From: Flaccisagitta enflata
Lineage: Eukaryota; Chaetognatha; Sagittoidea; Aphragmophora
Length of the DNA: 64,000 bases
Direction: 5' to 3'
Assembly: GCA_965153355.1 (NCBI GenBank)
Contig: OZ231127.1
Coordinates: 15,562,001 to 15,626,000, forward strand
Below the pieces are notes generated by a model. It worked only from the letters and a program-made list of their open reading frames with translations, had not been told where the DNA came from and searched no databases. The position numbers were made by a program, and so were the translations under genes. Positions 42,345 to 55,043 of the stretch are shown here, piece by piece; the first letter of the stretch is position 1; each line of letters starts with the position of its first letter.

Positions 42345-42679
42345 GACACTATTTTGCTTATTCTGTAACAATATTCCATTTTCGTGTCATGTTCCCATCA
42401 CAACTTCTTTGTCTAGAGTTTACCTATACGCTTTTTTATACGCCACCTCTACCGGAAGTGGCAGATGAGACGCAAAAACGTATTTGGCGCCAAAATGAGT
42501 TTCCCATTGGCGTTTTTCAGGTTTTTCACTTAGTAATGAAGGAGTTGTAAGATTTAGAGAATTCATAGTTGATTTTCTATGATCATTTTGAAAATTTAAT
42601 AAAAATTTCCAGAATTTTTTTGATCGCATCAATAGATAATTTTCATTTCTTATTTCAATTTTTTTTCATCAATTTTCTT

Positions 42680-42870
42680 TGCTAATTCACTTTTCATTTT
42701 TCACTTCACTTTTCACTTTTCACTTTTCACTTTTCACTTTTTACTTTTTACTTTTTACTTTTTACTTTTTACTTTTTATTTTTTATTTTTTACTTTTCAC
42801 TTTTCATTTTTTTATTTTCAATTTTTTGTTTTTACTTTTCATTTTTCACTTTTCATTTTTCATTTGTTTT
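42680..42870 (+). repeat. (TTTTCAC)n / (TTTTTAC)n heptamer array
   Basis: About 25 heptamers, first TTTTCAC then TTTTTAC, with degenerate ends. Internal, not at a contig end. Confidence 0.85.
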
Positions 42871-43205
42871 TCTTAATTTTGTTTTTCATTTTTTGATTTT
42901 TATATTCATTATTTTTTTTATATTTTCAATATGCCATACTTTTAATAATTCTGTCATCACTTTTTTCATCTTTTTCATTTATATTTAATGTTTTTTTACT
43001 CATATTTTGTCAATCAAATTCTTTGTAATTATCTTATCTATCATATTTCATAGTTGTATACATTTTATCAGTTGATTTGTTTTGATAAAACAGAAAATAG
43101 AGTAAGATAAATGATCAATGATTCTCCCTCATGCTTATATCAAGATTGTATCATCCCAAAAGAAATGCTAAAATGAGTCCAGAATCTAGTTCTTCTTGTC
43201 TATGT

Positions 43206-43389
<184 letters not shown>

Positions 43390-43509
43390 ACAACAAAGAA
43401 AAAATATCAAAGGACCCATAGATGAGACTGAGTGGTAAGAAAAAATCAAATGGCAAATCATATTTTCCAGAATTGTCCTTTATTCTGTTCAGGTCTCGAT
43501 CTTGGTCTG

Positions 43510-44177
<668 letters not shown>

Positions 44178-44391
44178 TTTTTAGTCGCGTGCTACGCGAC
44201 TCTAAACCCCGCTTTGTCCGTTGGTCGGTTGGTCGGTCGGTCGGTTGGTCAGTTGGTCGGTCCCCATTTTACTTTTTTTTATATTTTTGTGGTCTTTGGC
44301 TTCATTGCACTTGCCAAAACGCTCTAGAAACTCAAATACTGCCCCTGCCTACCCGCACGCGACTAGGGTAGCCGTGTATCTGGCTTTGTTT
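44178..44391 (+). mobile_element. Family A repeat, subfamily II
   Basis: 'tttttagtcgcgtgctacgc' start, CCCCGCTTTGTCC, GGTC repeats, 'tacccgcacgcgactagggt' near the end and 'gtatctggctttgttt'. TAGTCGCGTGC at the start is inverted as GCACGCGACTA near the end. Confidence 0.88.
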
Positions 44392-44730
44392 CTCATACCA
44401 AAAGAGGACGCATCTATTGAACATCTCTGGCCTTGTTTTGCCATTGACTCGGGAAGTGAGCTTGTGAATTCAAAACAGTTTAAGGATCGTTTTGATTCCC
44501 AATTATTTCCCCTTGCATCTCGTCATTTTATCACAGGCACAAAATCAATTCAATGTGTTTCAGTAAATTGATTTTCTGAGACTAAACGATTCTTCCGTTG
44601 GAGTCTAGTTCCTTCTTTCATCGATTGCCATATCCCCAAGTTTTTCCGATCTTTCCTCCATTTCCACTTACTGCCTGTTGCATCGATTCTCTTCATGTCA
44701 TAATGATTTCCCATAGGGGAGATTGAGTGT

Positions 44731-44743
44731 GTTAGAGCGAGAG

Positions 44744-44788
<45 letters not shown>

Positions 44789-44946
44789 AAAACAAAGACA
44801 GACAAAGATAGACAAAGACAGACAAAGACAGACAAAGGCAAACAGAGAGAGAGAGAGAGAGAGAGTCTATGCACAAGACTACCCGACAGTAACCCGAGAG
44901 AGAGAGACAGAGAGAGACAAAGAGACAGAGACAGACAGAGAGTCAA
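44731..44946 (+). repeat. (GA)n and GACA/GACAAA purine repeats
   Basis: GA array 44731-44784, then 'agacagacaaagacagac' hexamer units and a second GA patch to 44945. Confidence 0.9.
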
Positions 44947-45097
44947 TCCACAACCTTTTTATTTCATAATGATGGCAAATGACAACTATGCGCTGCTGGT
45001 CTTACCAAGTGGGCTGCTGTCAAACTCAGAATTTAAGTCGTCCTCCTGGGATAATGCAGATGCAACTGACACTGAGCTAAAAGCACATTTGCAGAGG

Positions 45098-45168
45098 GAG
45101 AGAGTATGGAAGTACAGTTGAACCCCTCTACAACGGATCTCAAGGGACAAACAAATTGTATCTGTTAT
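45098..45168 (+). mobile_element. pogo-like transposon end, right partner
   Basis: Inverted copy of 41953-42024, including some flanking sequence (gagagagtatggaagta), so the two may derive from one larger inverted repeat. Confidence 0.55.
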
Positions 45169-45477
45169 GAGTCAATCTTCATTATTGCAAAAAAAGTCTA
45201 TAAGTAACTAAAATTTGTGTGCCTGTTTTTGCGAATATTCGTTAATCTGGGTTTTGTTATGGTGGGGTGTAACTGTGCTACCACTCATGCGCCATGTTTG
45301 TCGGTGATACAGTGATTTGGCGCTGCCTGCATATGTCAGTCCAACTGTCAACAAAACAACAACAACAACTCTTAGCAACTCTAAACAACTCTTAACAACT
45401 CTTAACAAAAGTGATTTTCCGGGAAGCTGACTAATGTAATAAAGGCTGAGGATCTACAGGCCCAGGAGTCTGACTAG

Positions 45478-45681
45478 AAACAAGGCCGGTTCACGGCTAC
45501 CTCAGTCGCGTGCGGGTGGGCAGGGGCAGTATTTGAGTTACTAAAGCATTTGGCAAGGAGCAGTGAGGCCAAAGACCGCAAAAACATAAAAAAAGTAAAA
45601 TGGGAACCGACCAACCGACCAACCGACCGACCGACGGACGGACAAAGCGGGGTATAGAGTCGCGTAGCACGCGACTAAAAA
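45478..45681 (-). mobile_element. Family A repeat, subfamily II
   Basis: 'aaacaaggccggttcacgg', 'cgcgtgcgggtgggcaggg', GACC repeats, end 'gtcgcgtagcacgcgactaa'. Confidence 0.9.
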
Positions 45682-46071
45682 GGAGCGGTGTGTTTAGTTG
45701 AGTTGTTTTTTGTTCCCCCCGTGCCTTTCATTTTCTTTCCTGGGACGCGACACGTCGCGTTACGAAGTCTAGAATGAAATAGTGTATTGAAGGTTTAAAC
45801 AGTGTTAATATGTTTCACTAATTAGTTTTTATGATTTTGTACTATACTGCCAAAAGTTTTAATTTCCCCAGGTTTTCCTTTTTTTTCTTTTTCCCCTTTT
45901 TGATTTCCTTCCCCATCTCCAAACCCTTCGTCCCACCCCCACGGTGGGGGGGGGGGGGGCGGAAACGCAATTATATGCAGGCCTGAAAACAAGGTCAAGA
46001 GATGTCCAATAGATGCGTCCTTTTTAGATTAAAAAAAAACGACGAGATAAAGAAATCGAGAGAGTCTAGAA

Positions 46072-46307
46072 AAACAAGGTCAACACCTATAAGTCGCGTG
46101 CGAGACTTACAGAATGACTTAGCAAGACTTAGAATGACTTAGAATGACTTAGAATACTCTAAAATGACATAAAATGACCTAAGGGAATAAAATTGATAAA
46201 AAAAAAGTAAAAGTGTGACGGACCGACAGACAGACCGACCAACCAACCGACGGACGGACGGACGGACGGACAAAGCGGGGTGTAGAGTCGCGTGCACGCG
46301 ACTAAAA
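46072..46307 (-). mobile_element. Family A repeat, subfamily IV
   Basis: Ends as subfamily II (AGTCGCGTGCACGCGACTAAAA) but the interior is a 10-bp 'gacttagaat' minisatellite. Confidence 0.85.
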
Positions 46308-47383
46308 CGTCTAAACGGAAGGACGAACCAAATTATGAACCTCTTCGCCGCCGGAAACTCATTCTTTTCTTCCTCTTTTTTTTTTTAGTGACGACAGCAA
46401 ATTGATTGCGCTCTAAAAATCCCGGCGCCAACTTGAATGAAAACCATTTTTATTCCTCAAAGAAACAAGGCTGAGAGAAGGAAGATAAGCGAGCGCTTTT
46501 TCTATGGAAAAATGATTGAGTAAAGCAAAATGAGCGAGTAAGGTGAAATGAGCAAGTAAGATAACGGTTAAGATGATGCTGATGGAAAATGGGGAAAAGT
46601 GGACACTTAAATCGGCAGTGTGAGAGGCACGAGAAAAAAGACGGATCGGCTTTCTTACAAAAAGGTGAACGATTGGTGAACGATTAAAAGAGATGCGGGA
46701 GTGAGGGACGGATGGATGGACGGACGGACGGACGGACGGAATGAGGGAATTTCCGAGAAGAGTGAAGAAGTTGAAAGGCGACAGATGAGTTCTTTCAACT
46801 CCGGGAACTCAGTGAATTGATCCAATGTAATTGCCAAAGCAAAGGGAAGAAAAAAAGACAGAATTCAATCAAGTCTTGATTCACTTTCTTCAGAATATTC
46901 TGGGAAAGAAATTGTTTTTTTTTTCTCCTCGTAAACAAAATCATGGAGAAGAAAGGAGTTTGATTTGTCATTGGTCGATTAGCAGGTCACTGACGCCACT
47001 GCTTTTTGGCAATCACCGGCTAGGGATGTGGAAGCAGTCGATTTTCAAGCCGCTTCCACTGCTTCCACTGCTTCCACCGCTTCCGCTTCTATTTTGTTGT
47101 TCAAGCATTAGCAGCTATCCCACCCACCCAAACGGAAGCGGTCAATCGCTTCCACATTCCACTGCACCAACCCTTGGGCTTGGTATCCAGTGAATACAGA
47201 GGCGTATGGCAAGAGACTGCCTGGACCACCGTTCCAAGATGACGTATTAGAATCAAAACCAGATTCGGGATAGGAACGTTTAACTGGAAGTCTAGAATTT
47301 ATCTATAGCGCGAGCAATGAGATTCAATAAAATCTGCTCGAATTTTTTTTTCTTTTGATCACAATAGAATTTTTTTTTTTAAG
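46308..47383. other. Gene-free stretch with short tandem repeats
   Basis: A small GGAC array at 46712-46740 and a 9-bp 'gcttccact' repeat at 47046-47095. No exon recognised before 47384. Confidence 0.4.
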
Positions 47384-49177
47384 TGCTACTCATGCAATGA
47401 GAATTTTTGTTGCGGCAAACGTCACGCCGAATACAAATTGAAGAAAAAAGGATGCAAAGCAACTGTTGTCTGCAGCGATTGTCATCGTGAAAACGGCGAG
47501 TTCAAGTCTACAGAGGTAAGTAAGAATTCTAGATATACCAAGCGTATGTTTCAACATAGGATACAACATATTGCCACCGACTCACTGACTCACTCCTGCT
47601 GCTTCTAGTAGTATCTGTGTTGTCTGTAAGAAGACAAGTCCGTCTATGTTCATTTTCGTGTCCATCATTTTTAGTCATGAACTAGCGATTCTATAAGATT
47701 TGTCCGTCTGTCCATTAGTCCATCCGTTGGTTGGTTTGTAACGCAAAAAATATGACTAGCTACATTTGAAGATGCTGCGCCGCGCATGTGTGTGGGAAAG
47801 GAAGGGTTTGCTAATTCATCTGCGACAATATTGTAATTCCGTGTCACTTGTTTAGTCTCTGATTTTATGTTTCGATGATGAGGCGCGGGGCTCTAAGCGT
47901 AGCTAGGGGTTTGGGCCCCCTCAATGTTTGTTCTATTTTTTTTTTTTTTTTGCATAATTACATATAGTTTTAAACTGAACTCATAATTCGAAATACCTTA
48001 TCATGTAGTAAAAAGTATAGGCAGCAAAAATGAATTACAATAACTAAAAATAAGAAAAATTTGAAAGAAGTGTTTTGAAAGAAGTTTTTTGTAAGGATTC
48101 TAAGAATAAATTTACATTCAACTATCAGTCTATTTGTCTTTTGATAGATTATACTTTTTGATAAATACCACTTTTAATTGCTTCTGAACTTTTATAGTTT
48201 TTTTCTTACTATTTTTTATGTTTGTTCAGCAGTGGGCACTGGCCCCCCTGAGGCGCGGTGCCCTGAGCTTAAGCTTGTCAAGCCTACTTGTTACTTTGTT
48301 ATAGGGTTACACCAGGCGCGTGTCCACTGACAGGGGTGGTTGAATAGGTCAAAAGAACTTTTGTACTTATGCAGCTAGGGAAAGAGCTCGTAAATGCCAA
48401 AAACATGTGATGAACTAACTGACGGACGGACCTACGAACAGGATTGAAAATGAAGTTGAACAGCAGAGGAATTACGATCTTCGCGCAGTGTATTATTTTT
48501 TTGGTTGTTGAAGAACAATTACACTGTTTTTTTTATAAGAACGTCTTTTTTTTTCGAAGGCTTCATGTTCTTATTTTCAAAGCCAAATAAAGCCTTCAAC
48601 GTTCTTAGAGCGTTCTTAATTTTCAATACTATAGGAAACCTTAAAATATACTATCACTCAATTATACTAAATATATTTTTACTAAACACTGTTAAAACAA
48701 ATGGCAATCATTAAAGTTTGAGGATATTTTCATGATATTTATCTAAAAATTATAAAATATCATCATAATTATATAAGAGTTCTAACGTTTTTTAAATATT
48801 CTTAAAGTAATATCTTAAGCAAAACTTTCGGCCTTTAAATTAGACAATTGTTTGCCGCAATTGATGCTTTGATGTCACTTGCAAACGACTCTATAAGTCA
48901 CTTTTCACAGGTCACCTTCGGCTATCAAGATGCTTAGTAAAACCAACGCCACATTACTAATGCGACAAGTGCTGGAGAGACTCAGTATGCCAGCTTACGG
49001 GATCATATCGCGTCTTTTAAGCGGAATGGCAATTCCCCTTGCTTGCGAGTAAGTTTCTAGTTGCGGACATGAAACTCGATCGGAGGTTTTGTCCGTCAGT
49101 TGTTTGGTAAATCGGTCATGCTCAAGCTGAAAAGTGCCAAAGTGCGCACATTTTATGCTGCGTGTGTGTGCGTGTGC

Positions 49178-49260
<83 letters not shown>

Positions 49261-49297
49261 TGTGTGCGTGCGCGCGCGCGTGTGTGTGTGTGTGTGT

Positions 49298-49330
<33 letters not shown>

Positions 49331-51628
49331 TGTGTGTGCGTGTGTGTGTGCGCGCGTGTGTGTGTTTCAATAGTTAACTCCGGTCTGAAAGTGATGCAGT
49401 TTTTTGGGGGGACAACTTGTAGGTCAATTTTTTTTTCTTAACCTTTTATTTTTCTTGTTCGCTCTTTATGTCTATCTGTCTTATTCAACTATGGTCTTTC
49501 AAGATATTTTTCTGTTTGGAATTACCATATCATACATTATTTTTCTTTGCAAGCCTAATTCATACTGCGTCAGAATACATAAGTTTTAATTTGGACAGTA
49601 TGAAAAAAAAAACAAGGCCAGACTACTCTGGTCGCGTGCGGGTGGATAGGGCTAATGGGCAGGGCTCGAGAACCACCCCTTAATTCCAAAAGAATAATCT
49701 TTCTATGAATCGACGGACCAACGAACCAATCAAGGCCGGATACACGGCTACCCCAGTCCGTCGCGTGCGGTGGGCAGGGGCCATGTTGTGGTCACTGATC
49801 ACTTGGGCAGGAGCAGTGAGGCCAGACCGCAAAAACCAAAAAAAGTAAAGTGTGACGGACGGACCGACAAAGCTGCCAAGTGAAACCAACAAAGCAATTC
49901 ATGGACACACAAATGCGTTGAAGCATTGTGGTGTCCGATGAATTTGGACTGTTTCCATAGCCCTAATGGCATATGAGCAGACATAATTTGGATGCAGGTT
50001 TTATCAAGCCGCTTGTAAATTTAACAATTGCGATAACAATACATTAAAACCCCGAGTCAGTATTTCAATTTGTTTTTCTGCAATTTTAAATATGATTCAT
50101 CATTGAAAAGTATGTAAAGAAACTTTCCTATTTCAATCGCTTATAAACTACTCTTCAATAAGTCCATCTGCTATTCTCTTTTTCATATGTACCATAAAAT
50201 ATGTAAACTTCATTTTCACATAATTTCCATGGCGTTGGAAAAACCTGTTGATTTCTGTTCATTTTATTACAGTAGTGGCGGCTATTGCAGTGAGGAAAAA
50301 AGTCGTAATCATTGGCCACTCTTCACTAAGTTTTTGTTTTCACTTACTGCAATTTATTCTTATTTGTTAGATTAAATCAAAAGCAATCATATATATTGAT
50401 TGTACAAAAATCAGAGAAAAATAGGATTGAGCTGAATGAGCTGGATGAGCTGAAATACTCAATCACTTACGTGGATGACCAGCTATGGTCACTCATGCTT
50501 TCTTGGATTTGCATAGTTGCATGATCAGATATGTATCAAAACTTTTTTTAATGGTTACGTGTAAAATAAAAAAGAAATGCTAATAAGCTGGAATACTCCA
50601 AAACCCCCTAGACAGAAAAGCAGCTATACTTATAAACATGTTTTCTTATATTTTCATGTTCAAACAAACATCAATCCACTACTTTATTGATCCTGCTTCA
50701 AATCAGAAAAGATACAAGTAAATTCAATGAAAATTTTTTACTTAAAAAATTCTTAATCATAACTCAAAAAATATTTATTGAAGAGCATTCTGCATAGCGC
50801 AAAATAAAAGAGAATTATCAAATTTACTTATCCTATCAATTCTATTGGATGCTTCATTATGTTGATTGAGAACATCAACTTTCATATATGAAAATAAAAA
50901 CCAGGTTTCTCTGGAATAATTTAAAAAGTCGAAGTCCAACTACGACTTTTTTCCCGATTACTCGTAACTCCAACTTAAAGTCTCCATCCCTGTTTCTTGC
51001 CTAGGATGCGGAGGGATCTTGGAAGAACCAGGTGTCCGTCTACAAAAACGACAACCGTCACGAGATGATATCAAAGCAGAATCTGCTCAATCATTTGAAG
51101 GTACAATATTCCAGACACCACTACTTCAGCTGACCGCCCAATGGTTTTAAGTTGTACTCTTGAGAATTTAGTTGTACTCATGAGCTCAGGACAGACCAAT
51201 TGAATTATAAAAATTGAGGTATAGGGCTAACCAGCGGTGTGATTCGCATGTTTTATCAATTTTAATCACTTGCTAAGCGACTCTATGAGAGACTATGTCC
51301 ATCCGTAGGTCTGCCTGTACGTAATGCTAGATTTTGAATGACGCTAGATGATCTAAATAGCATCTTCTAATCACAACTCTCTCTATGCCCCTCACAACAC
51401 AGCCCAAATCCACCCCATTACTGCCACTGCCCACCCTCATTGCTTCCCCTGCCTAGCTGCAAGCCACTCCTTATTGGCCTTGTTGGTTTAGATATGAGTG
51501 TAAAAAATTATCTCTTTCATTTTCAGAGAGCTCGTCAAGAGTATGGCGAATTTGGTGGCCTGTCATGTGGCAAATCAAGAGTTCTATGTGGAAAATCTTT
51601 TGATGTTCAGCTCTTTGTATTCTCATAA
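47384..51628 (+). CDS. Probable three-exon gene with Cys-rich zinc-finger-like exon
   Basis: Exons 47384-47515, 51005-51100 and 51527-51628 have good signals: polypyrimidine plus TTTTTAAG, TGTTTCTTGCCTAG and TTTCATTTTCAG as acceptors; GAG/GTAAGT and AAG/GTACAA as donors. All joins are phase 0, and the last exon ends in TAA. Exon 1 (44 codons) is Cys-rich: [14 protein letters not shown], then C, VVCSDCH, a possible treble-clef or FYVE/B-box-like metal site, although no spacing fits exactly. Exon 2 encodes [17 protein letters not shown] with a helical tail. Exon 3 is short. The upstream part, including the start codon, is not found. A further exon candidate at 48911-49048 lies in the first intron but has incompatible phase. 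Confidence 0.5.
47667..47852 (+). mobile_element. Family A repeat, subfamily III, diverged
   Basis: 'tttttagtcatgaactagcg', GTCTGTCC, then end 'atattgtaattccgtgtcac'. Confidence 0.6.
47854..48910. other. Gene-free stretch
   Basis: A near-direct repeat 'gaggcgcggggctctaagc' (47881) / 'gaggcgcggtgccctgagc' (48250) brackets about 370 bp of AT-rich DNA, possibly an old insertion. Otherwise nothing recognised. Confidence 0.35.
48911..49048 (+). CDS. Possible internal exon, phase 2-2
   Basis: Flanked by acceptor CACTTTTCACAG and donor GCGA/GTAAGT. Open for 45 codons in the phase that both enters and leaves in phase 2, encoding [20 protein letters not shown] and a short hydrophobic stretch. It does not fit the phase-0 exons around it, so it may be alternative, or belong to a different transcript. 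Confidence 0.4.
49057..49366 (+). repeat. Family A start running into (TG)n/(CG)n tract
   Basis: 'agttgcggacatgaaactcg' and 'gaggttttgtccgtcagt' are the start of a subfamily III copy. From 49162 its TG-rich interior is replaced by about 205 bp of alternating TG with CG blocks. The element end is absent. Confidence 0.8.
49611..49871 (-). mobile_element. Two family A copies, one a fragment
   Basis: Fragment 49611-49664 ('aacaaggccagactactc', 'tcgcgtgcgggtggatagg'), then a fuller subfamily II copy 49729-49871 from 'tcaaggccggatacacggct' to 'gacggaccgacaaagct'; the palindromic tip is missing. Confidence 0.75.
50270..50965. mobile_element. Family C, third copy, degenerate
   Basis: Same orientation as the 36.0-kb arm: 'gtgaggaaaaaagtcgtaat' to 'gacttttttcccgatta'. 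More diverged and truncated at the outer end. The 90-codon frame is broken here. Confidence 0.8.
51260..51486 (+). mobile_element. Family A-like repeat, strongly diverged
   Basis: 'aatcacttgctaagcgactc', 'gagactatgtccatccgtag', and a final 'gccactccttattggccttg' recall the family A ends. Confidence 0.45.
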
Positions 51629-52068
51629 ACATTATTGGACGGAATTGTATTACAATCTCCTCTATCTAAAAAAGTGTCATGCTCTTGGGTGCATAATATT
51701 GATAGTGTGTCTCTGTCTCTCAGTTTGTCACTGTCTCTAGGTCTCTGCCTGTTTAGCTCGACAAAATTCAAATTAGATAATTTTTTCTATACTGATAATT
51801 CTGCAAAACCAGTTGATGATAGTTGTAAAAATGTTTGGCAGAGATATAAGTCTGATTAGTGACGCCCGAAGCAGTTTTGTTGTAGATTGCGTCAGCTGTG
51901 TTCCCGAAGCTGTAAAGGTCTGCAGATTTAAGGATCTCATGATTCACGACCAAGATTGATTGATTGAAATTGACTACTTTGTCACGATTTTTATCAAATT
52001 TTCAATATATTAGTATTACCACACAACTTCATTAGCGATATAAATACGCATTTATTCGCTCACCTGTT
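51629..52068. other. Gene-free stretch
   Basis: AT-rich; nothing recognised. Confidence 0.35.
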
Positions 52069-52515
52069 AACATGGCCAGATACATGGCTTCCGAAGTCGC
52101 GTGCCGTTGGGCAGGGGCAGTGATAAGTAATGGCTGAGCATTTGGGCAGGAGTGTTAGTGAAATAAACAAGGTCAGATACACGGCTACCTCAGTCGCGTG
52201 CGGGTGGGCAGGGACCATATTTGAGCTCACCAGAGCATTTGGGCGGGAGCAGTAGGGTCAAAGAATAAAAAAAAAAAGTAAAGTGTGACCAACCGACGGA
52301 CCAACCAACCGACTGACGGACAAAGCGGGGTGTAGAGTAAAAAAGTAAATGTGTGACCAACCGACCGGATGGATGGACAGACACCGAGGTATTGAATCAC
52401 GTGCACGCGACTAAAAACTACCCCTGAATGCCGAAAAAGCAAAGTGTGACTGACCAACCGACCGACCATCTGACCAACATGGCAGGTTGTGGAGTCGCGT
52501 GCACGCGACTAAAAA
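52069..52515 (-). mobile_element. Cluster of family A copies, partly tandem
   Basis: A left-end fragment (52069-52160) is followed by a full subfamily II copy (52164-52416) and an extra right end (52419-52515). Two AGTCGCGTGCACGCGACT-type ends occur (tcacgtgcacgcgact at 52396 and the full palindrome at 52494). Confidence 0.85.
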
Positions 52516-52683
52516 ACATTCATTATCATATGGTCGATCATTCATTTTGCTTCCCTGCCCTAAGACCAATCGCAAGTTCTACCTTCCCTTACTCTTCCAG
52601 TTGCTTCATAAATGAGAGTCAGTACAATGCTTTATGAATGACGTATATCTCACAACCTAGTTTAAACTTGTTTTCTCAATAGA

Positions 52684-53200
52684 TAAAAACGGGTCCCATT
52701 TTTTGGTTGTAGGACCTGTTTTTACGTTAGGGACCCGTAAAAACGGGTCCCCTGACTGTCAAAAATGGGTTCACTTGATGGGTCCTATGAGCGTGAAAAA
52801 CGGGTCCCATAAGTGCAAAAAACGGGTCCATGAAAAATGGGTCCTCTGACTGAAAAAAACAGGTCCATTCACCTTTTTATTATAGTCAGAACGGGTCCTC
52901 TTGGTGGAAAAAAGAGGAGCTCTGTTCAATATCATACATGAGAATAACTCACCACTGCATAGTGAGACCAATACAGTGATGAGGAAAATTGCTTTTTAAA
53001 AAATGGCTTTACCGCATATTCTTATTATAACCTATTGATTGCAGACCTGTTTTTGGTGAACGGACCTGTTTTTGTCAGTCAGTGGACCCGTTTTTTATTT
53101 TCTAAGTCTTTAAAAAACGGGTCCTCTGACTAATAAAAATGGGTCCAATCAATGAAAATAAGATAAAAAAAATGGGTCCAACAACTAAAAACGGGTCCAG
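52684..53200. repeat. Dispersed AAAAACGGGTCC motif array
   Basis: About 18 copies of a 10-12 bp 'aaaaacgggtcc' motif within 520 bp, in both orientations (gacccgtttttacgttaggg), at irregular 15-60 bp spacing. Confidence 0.85.
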
Positions 53201-53718
53201 TTATTTTCCCTGAAACTATATTGTGTATCTCCCAAGCAAATGCCTTGCTAGAAACTGTGGAAAGAATTAGGGAGTAAATTGCGACTTCCAGGTAAACGTT
53301 CCTTTTCGTATCAAATTTTCCTAATACCAAATTCACTGGAATCGTGGAACGGTGGGACGCCAACTAACGTGGTTGCTGTTCGTTTTGCTGTTTGACAAAC
53401 TAAGAGATAAGGAGTAAGAAACAATCAAAATAAAGGAAATAAATCATTGAAAAAAATTTGTAAAACAAGCACTTTAAAGAGAATAGAATTAAGCTTCAAG
53501 TTAAAATGTTGCATTTTTTCGAATACAAAAAGACTGAAAGCCTTTTCAGTTTTTTCAGCCCCATGGAGCTGCCGATTATGTTGCCATGACATAATTTACC
53601 TTCTTGTCTTGTTGTCACTTGCGTCAAAATCGCGTCAAAATCGATCCGAAACAAACAGTTGCCATACGTCGAAACAACGCATCGTGGCAAGTTGTACCCC
53701 TCAATTCATCTTACCTCG
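53201..53718. other. Gene-free stretch
   Basis: No supported exon; one small direct repeat 'aaaatcg(cg/at)tcaaaatcg' near 53626-53643. Confidence 0.35.
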
Positions 53719-53935
53719 TTTTAGTTGCGGACACGCAACTCTATAAGAGGCTTTGTCCGTCCGTCTGTCCATTGGTTTGTCGGAGGTCATCGAGTTGAAA
53801 AGTGGGGAGATGAGCGTTGTAGACACTTTTTTTGTATGTTTGAGTGTGGACTGTGGAGGTTGGGTTCGGGTGTGGATGGGGGTTGGATGCCCCTGCCTAC
53901 CCGTCCGCAACGATATTGTGACCCCGCGTCACCTG
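53719..53935 (+). mobile_element. Family A repeat, subfamily III, well preserved
   Basis: 'ttttagttgcggacacgcaa', 'ataagaggctttgtccgtcc', 'gagttgaaaagtggggag', end 'aacgatattgtgaccccgcg'. A good reference copy. Confidence 0.9.
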
Positions 53936-54569
53936 TCACCACATCGTTTCATCACGAGAACGATTAATGGTTGCTGGAACAAAAGAAATAGCCCCGGGAA
54001 ATTAGTTGAGAGTAAAAAGGATATAGAAATGAATGTCCGTTGGAATTGCATCACATAACGCCGCCAAGTGAACAATATTGTGGAGGCTCGAGAGGCGGAT
54101 GGCGAAACATGTAATGGTAATTGTTATTGGTTATTGGTTAACTGAGAGCAATCTACTTAATGGCGACCCATGTATTATTACAAAGCGGCGCCGTGCTGTT
54201 GACACAAACACCTTTTGTGTAGCTGATCGCTCTTCACCTCCCTTTGCAACTCGAGCTAAGGAGTAAGGACGTTTGTATCATAAAGTCAACTTTGTATTCA
54301 GACATGGAATTGGGGAGAGTCGTGAAAAAGTTGATCTGGAGGGACTACATGTTATCAACTTTTCATCCTTCGCCTTGTTATAGTGGGCGTTCCAACTACT
54401 TTTAAATGCTGCTACCCTCTTGAAAGCTTCACGGAAAAGTGTCTGGGTTTATCATATCAAATTCAATAAAATAGTATGATGGTCTTTTTTGGTTAATCAA
54501 TTTGGTTCTTGGCCAACGACAGTGCTAACATGGCATTAGATTTCAATCGCGAAAAAAAACCGGTTGTCG

Positions 54570-54849
54570 ATGGAATTTTGGAAAAAGGAAAACGGCGATC
54601 GTTTTAAAATCAACAGCCCTATTCTGACTCAGCGTTATGGTCTCAAACTCAATCATCACCCGTATTTGACACACCTGACATAAGCAATGATCATGAACAT
54701 CCTCCATCCAGAACCACCAACTGTCATGTCACTCCATCTCTTCAAGGAATTGGCGGTAGAATACGAAAAAGTTTTGAGTCGTGAGACAAATGGTCTAAAG
54801 AGAGACAGAACGATTGACTGTCAGTTTACACTATCTTTCATAACAAATG
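54570..54849 (+). pseudogene. Coding-like frame with one in-frame stop
   Basis: From an ATG at 54570 the frame reads like protein for 37 codons (MEFWKKENGDRFKINSPILT), meets TAA at 54681-54683, and continues in the same frame for 55 more codons (SLHLFKELAVEYEKVLSRET) until a family A repeat begins at 54850. No family recognised. It could be an exon remnant cut by the insertion, or chance. Confidence 0.25.
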
Positions 54850-55043
54850 ACGTGGAGTCACAATATCGTTACGGATGGGTGGCCAGGGGCGGCCAACCTC
54901 CATCCACACCCCACGCTCCACACCAACACACACACAAAAAGCTTCTAAAACACTTTTTGACACATGCTGATGGACGGACGGACGGATGGACCAATGAGCG
55001 GACGGACAAAGCCTCTCATAGTGTTGCATGTCCGAAACTAAAA
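54850..55043 (-). mobile_element. Family A repeat, subfamily III
   Basis: 'gtcacaatatcgttacggat', 'ccatccacaccccacgctc', GGAC repeats, 'gttgcatgtccgaaactaaa'. Confidence 0.85.

Noticed and set aside
42680-42870. Telomere-like heptamer array
   Set aside because: TTTTCAC/TTTTTAC is not a known telomere motif, the array is short and internal, and it decays into plain AT-rich DNA.
47881-48270. Insertion with a 19-bp target duplication (gaggcgcgg..ctaagc)
   Set aside because: The two copies differ at several bases and no element ends are recognisable between them.
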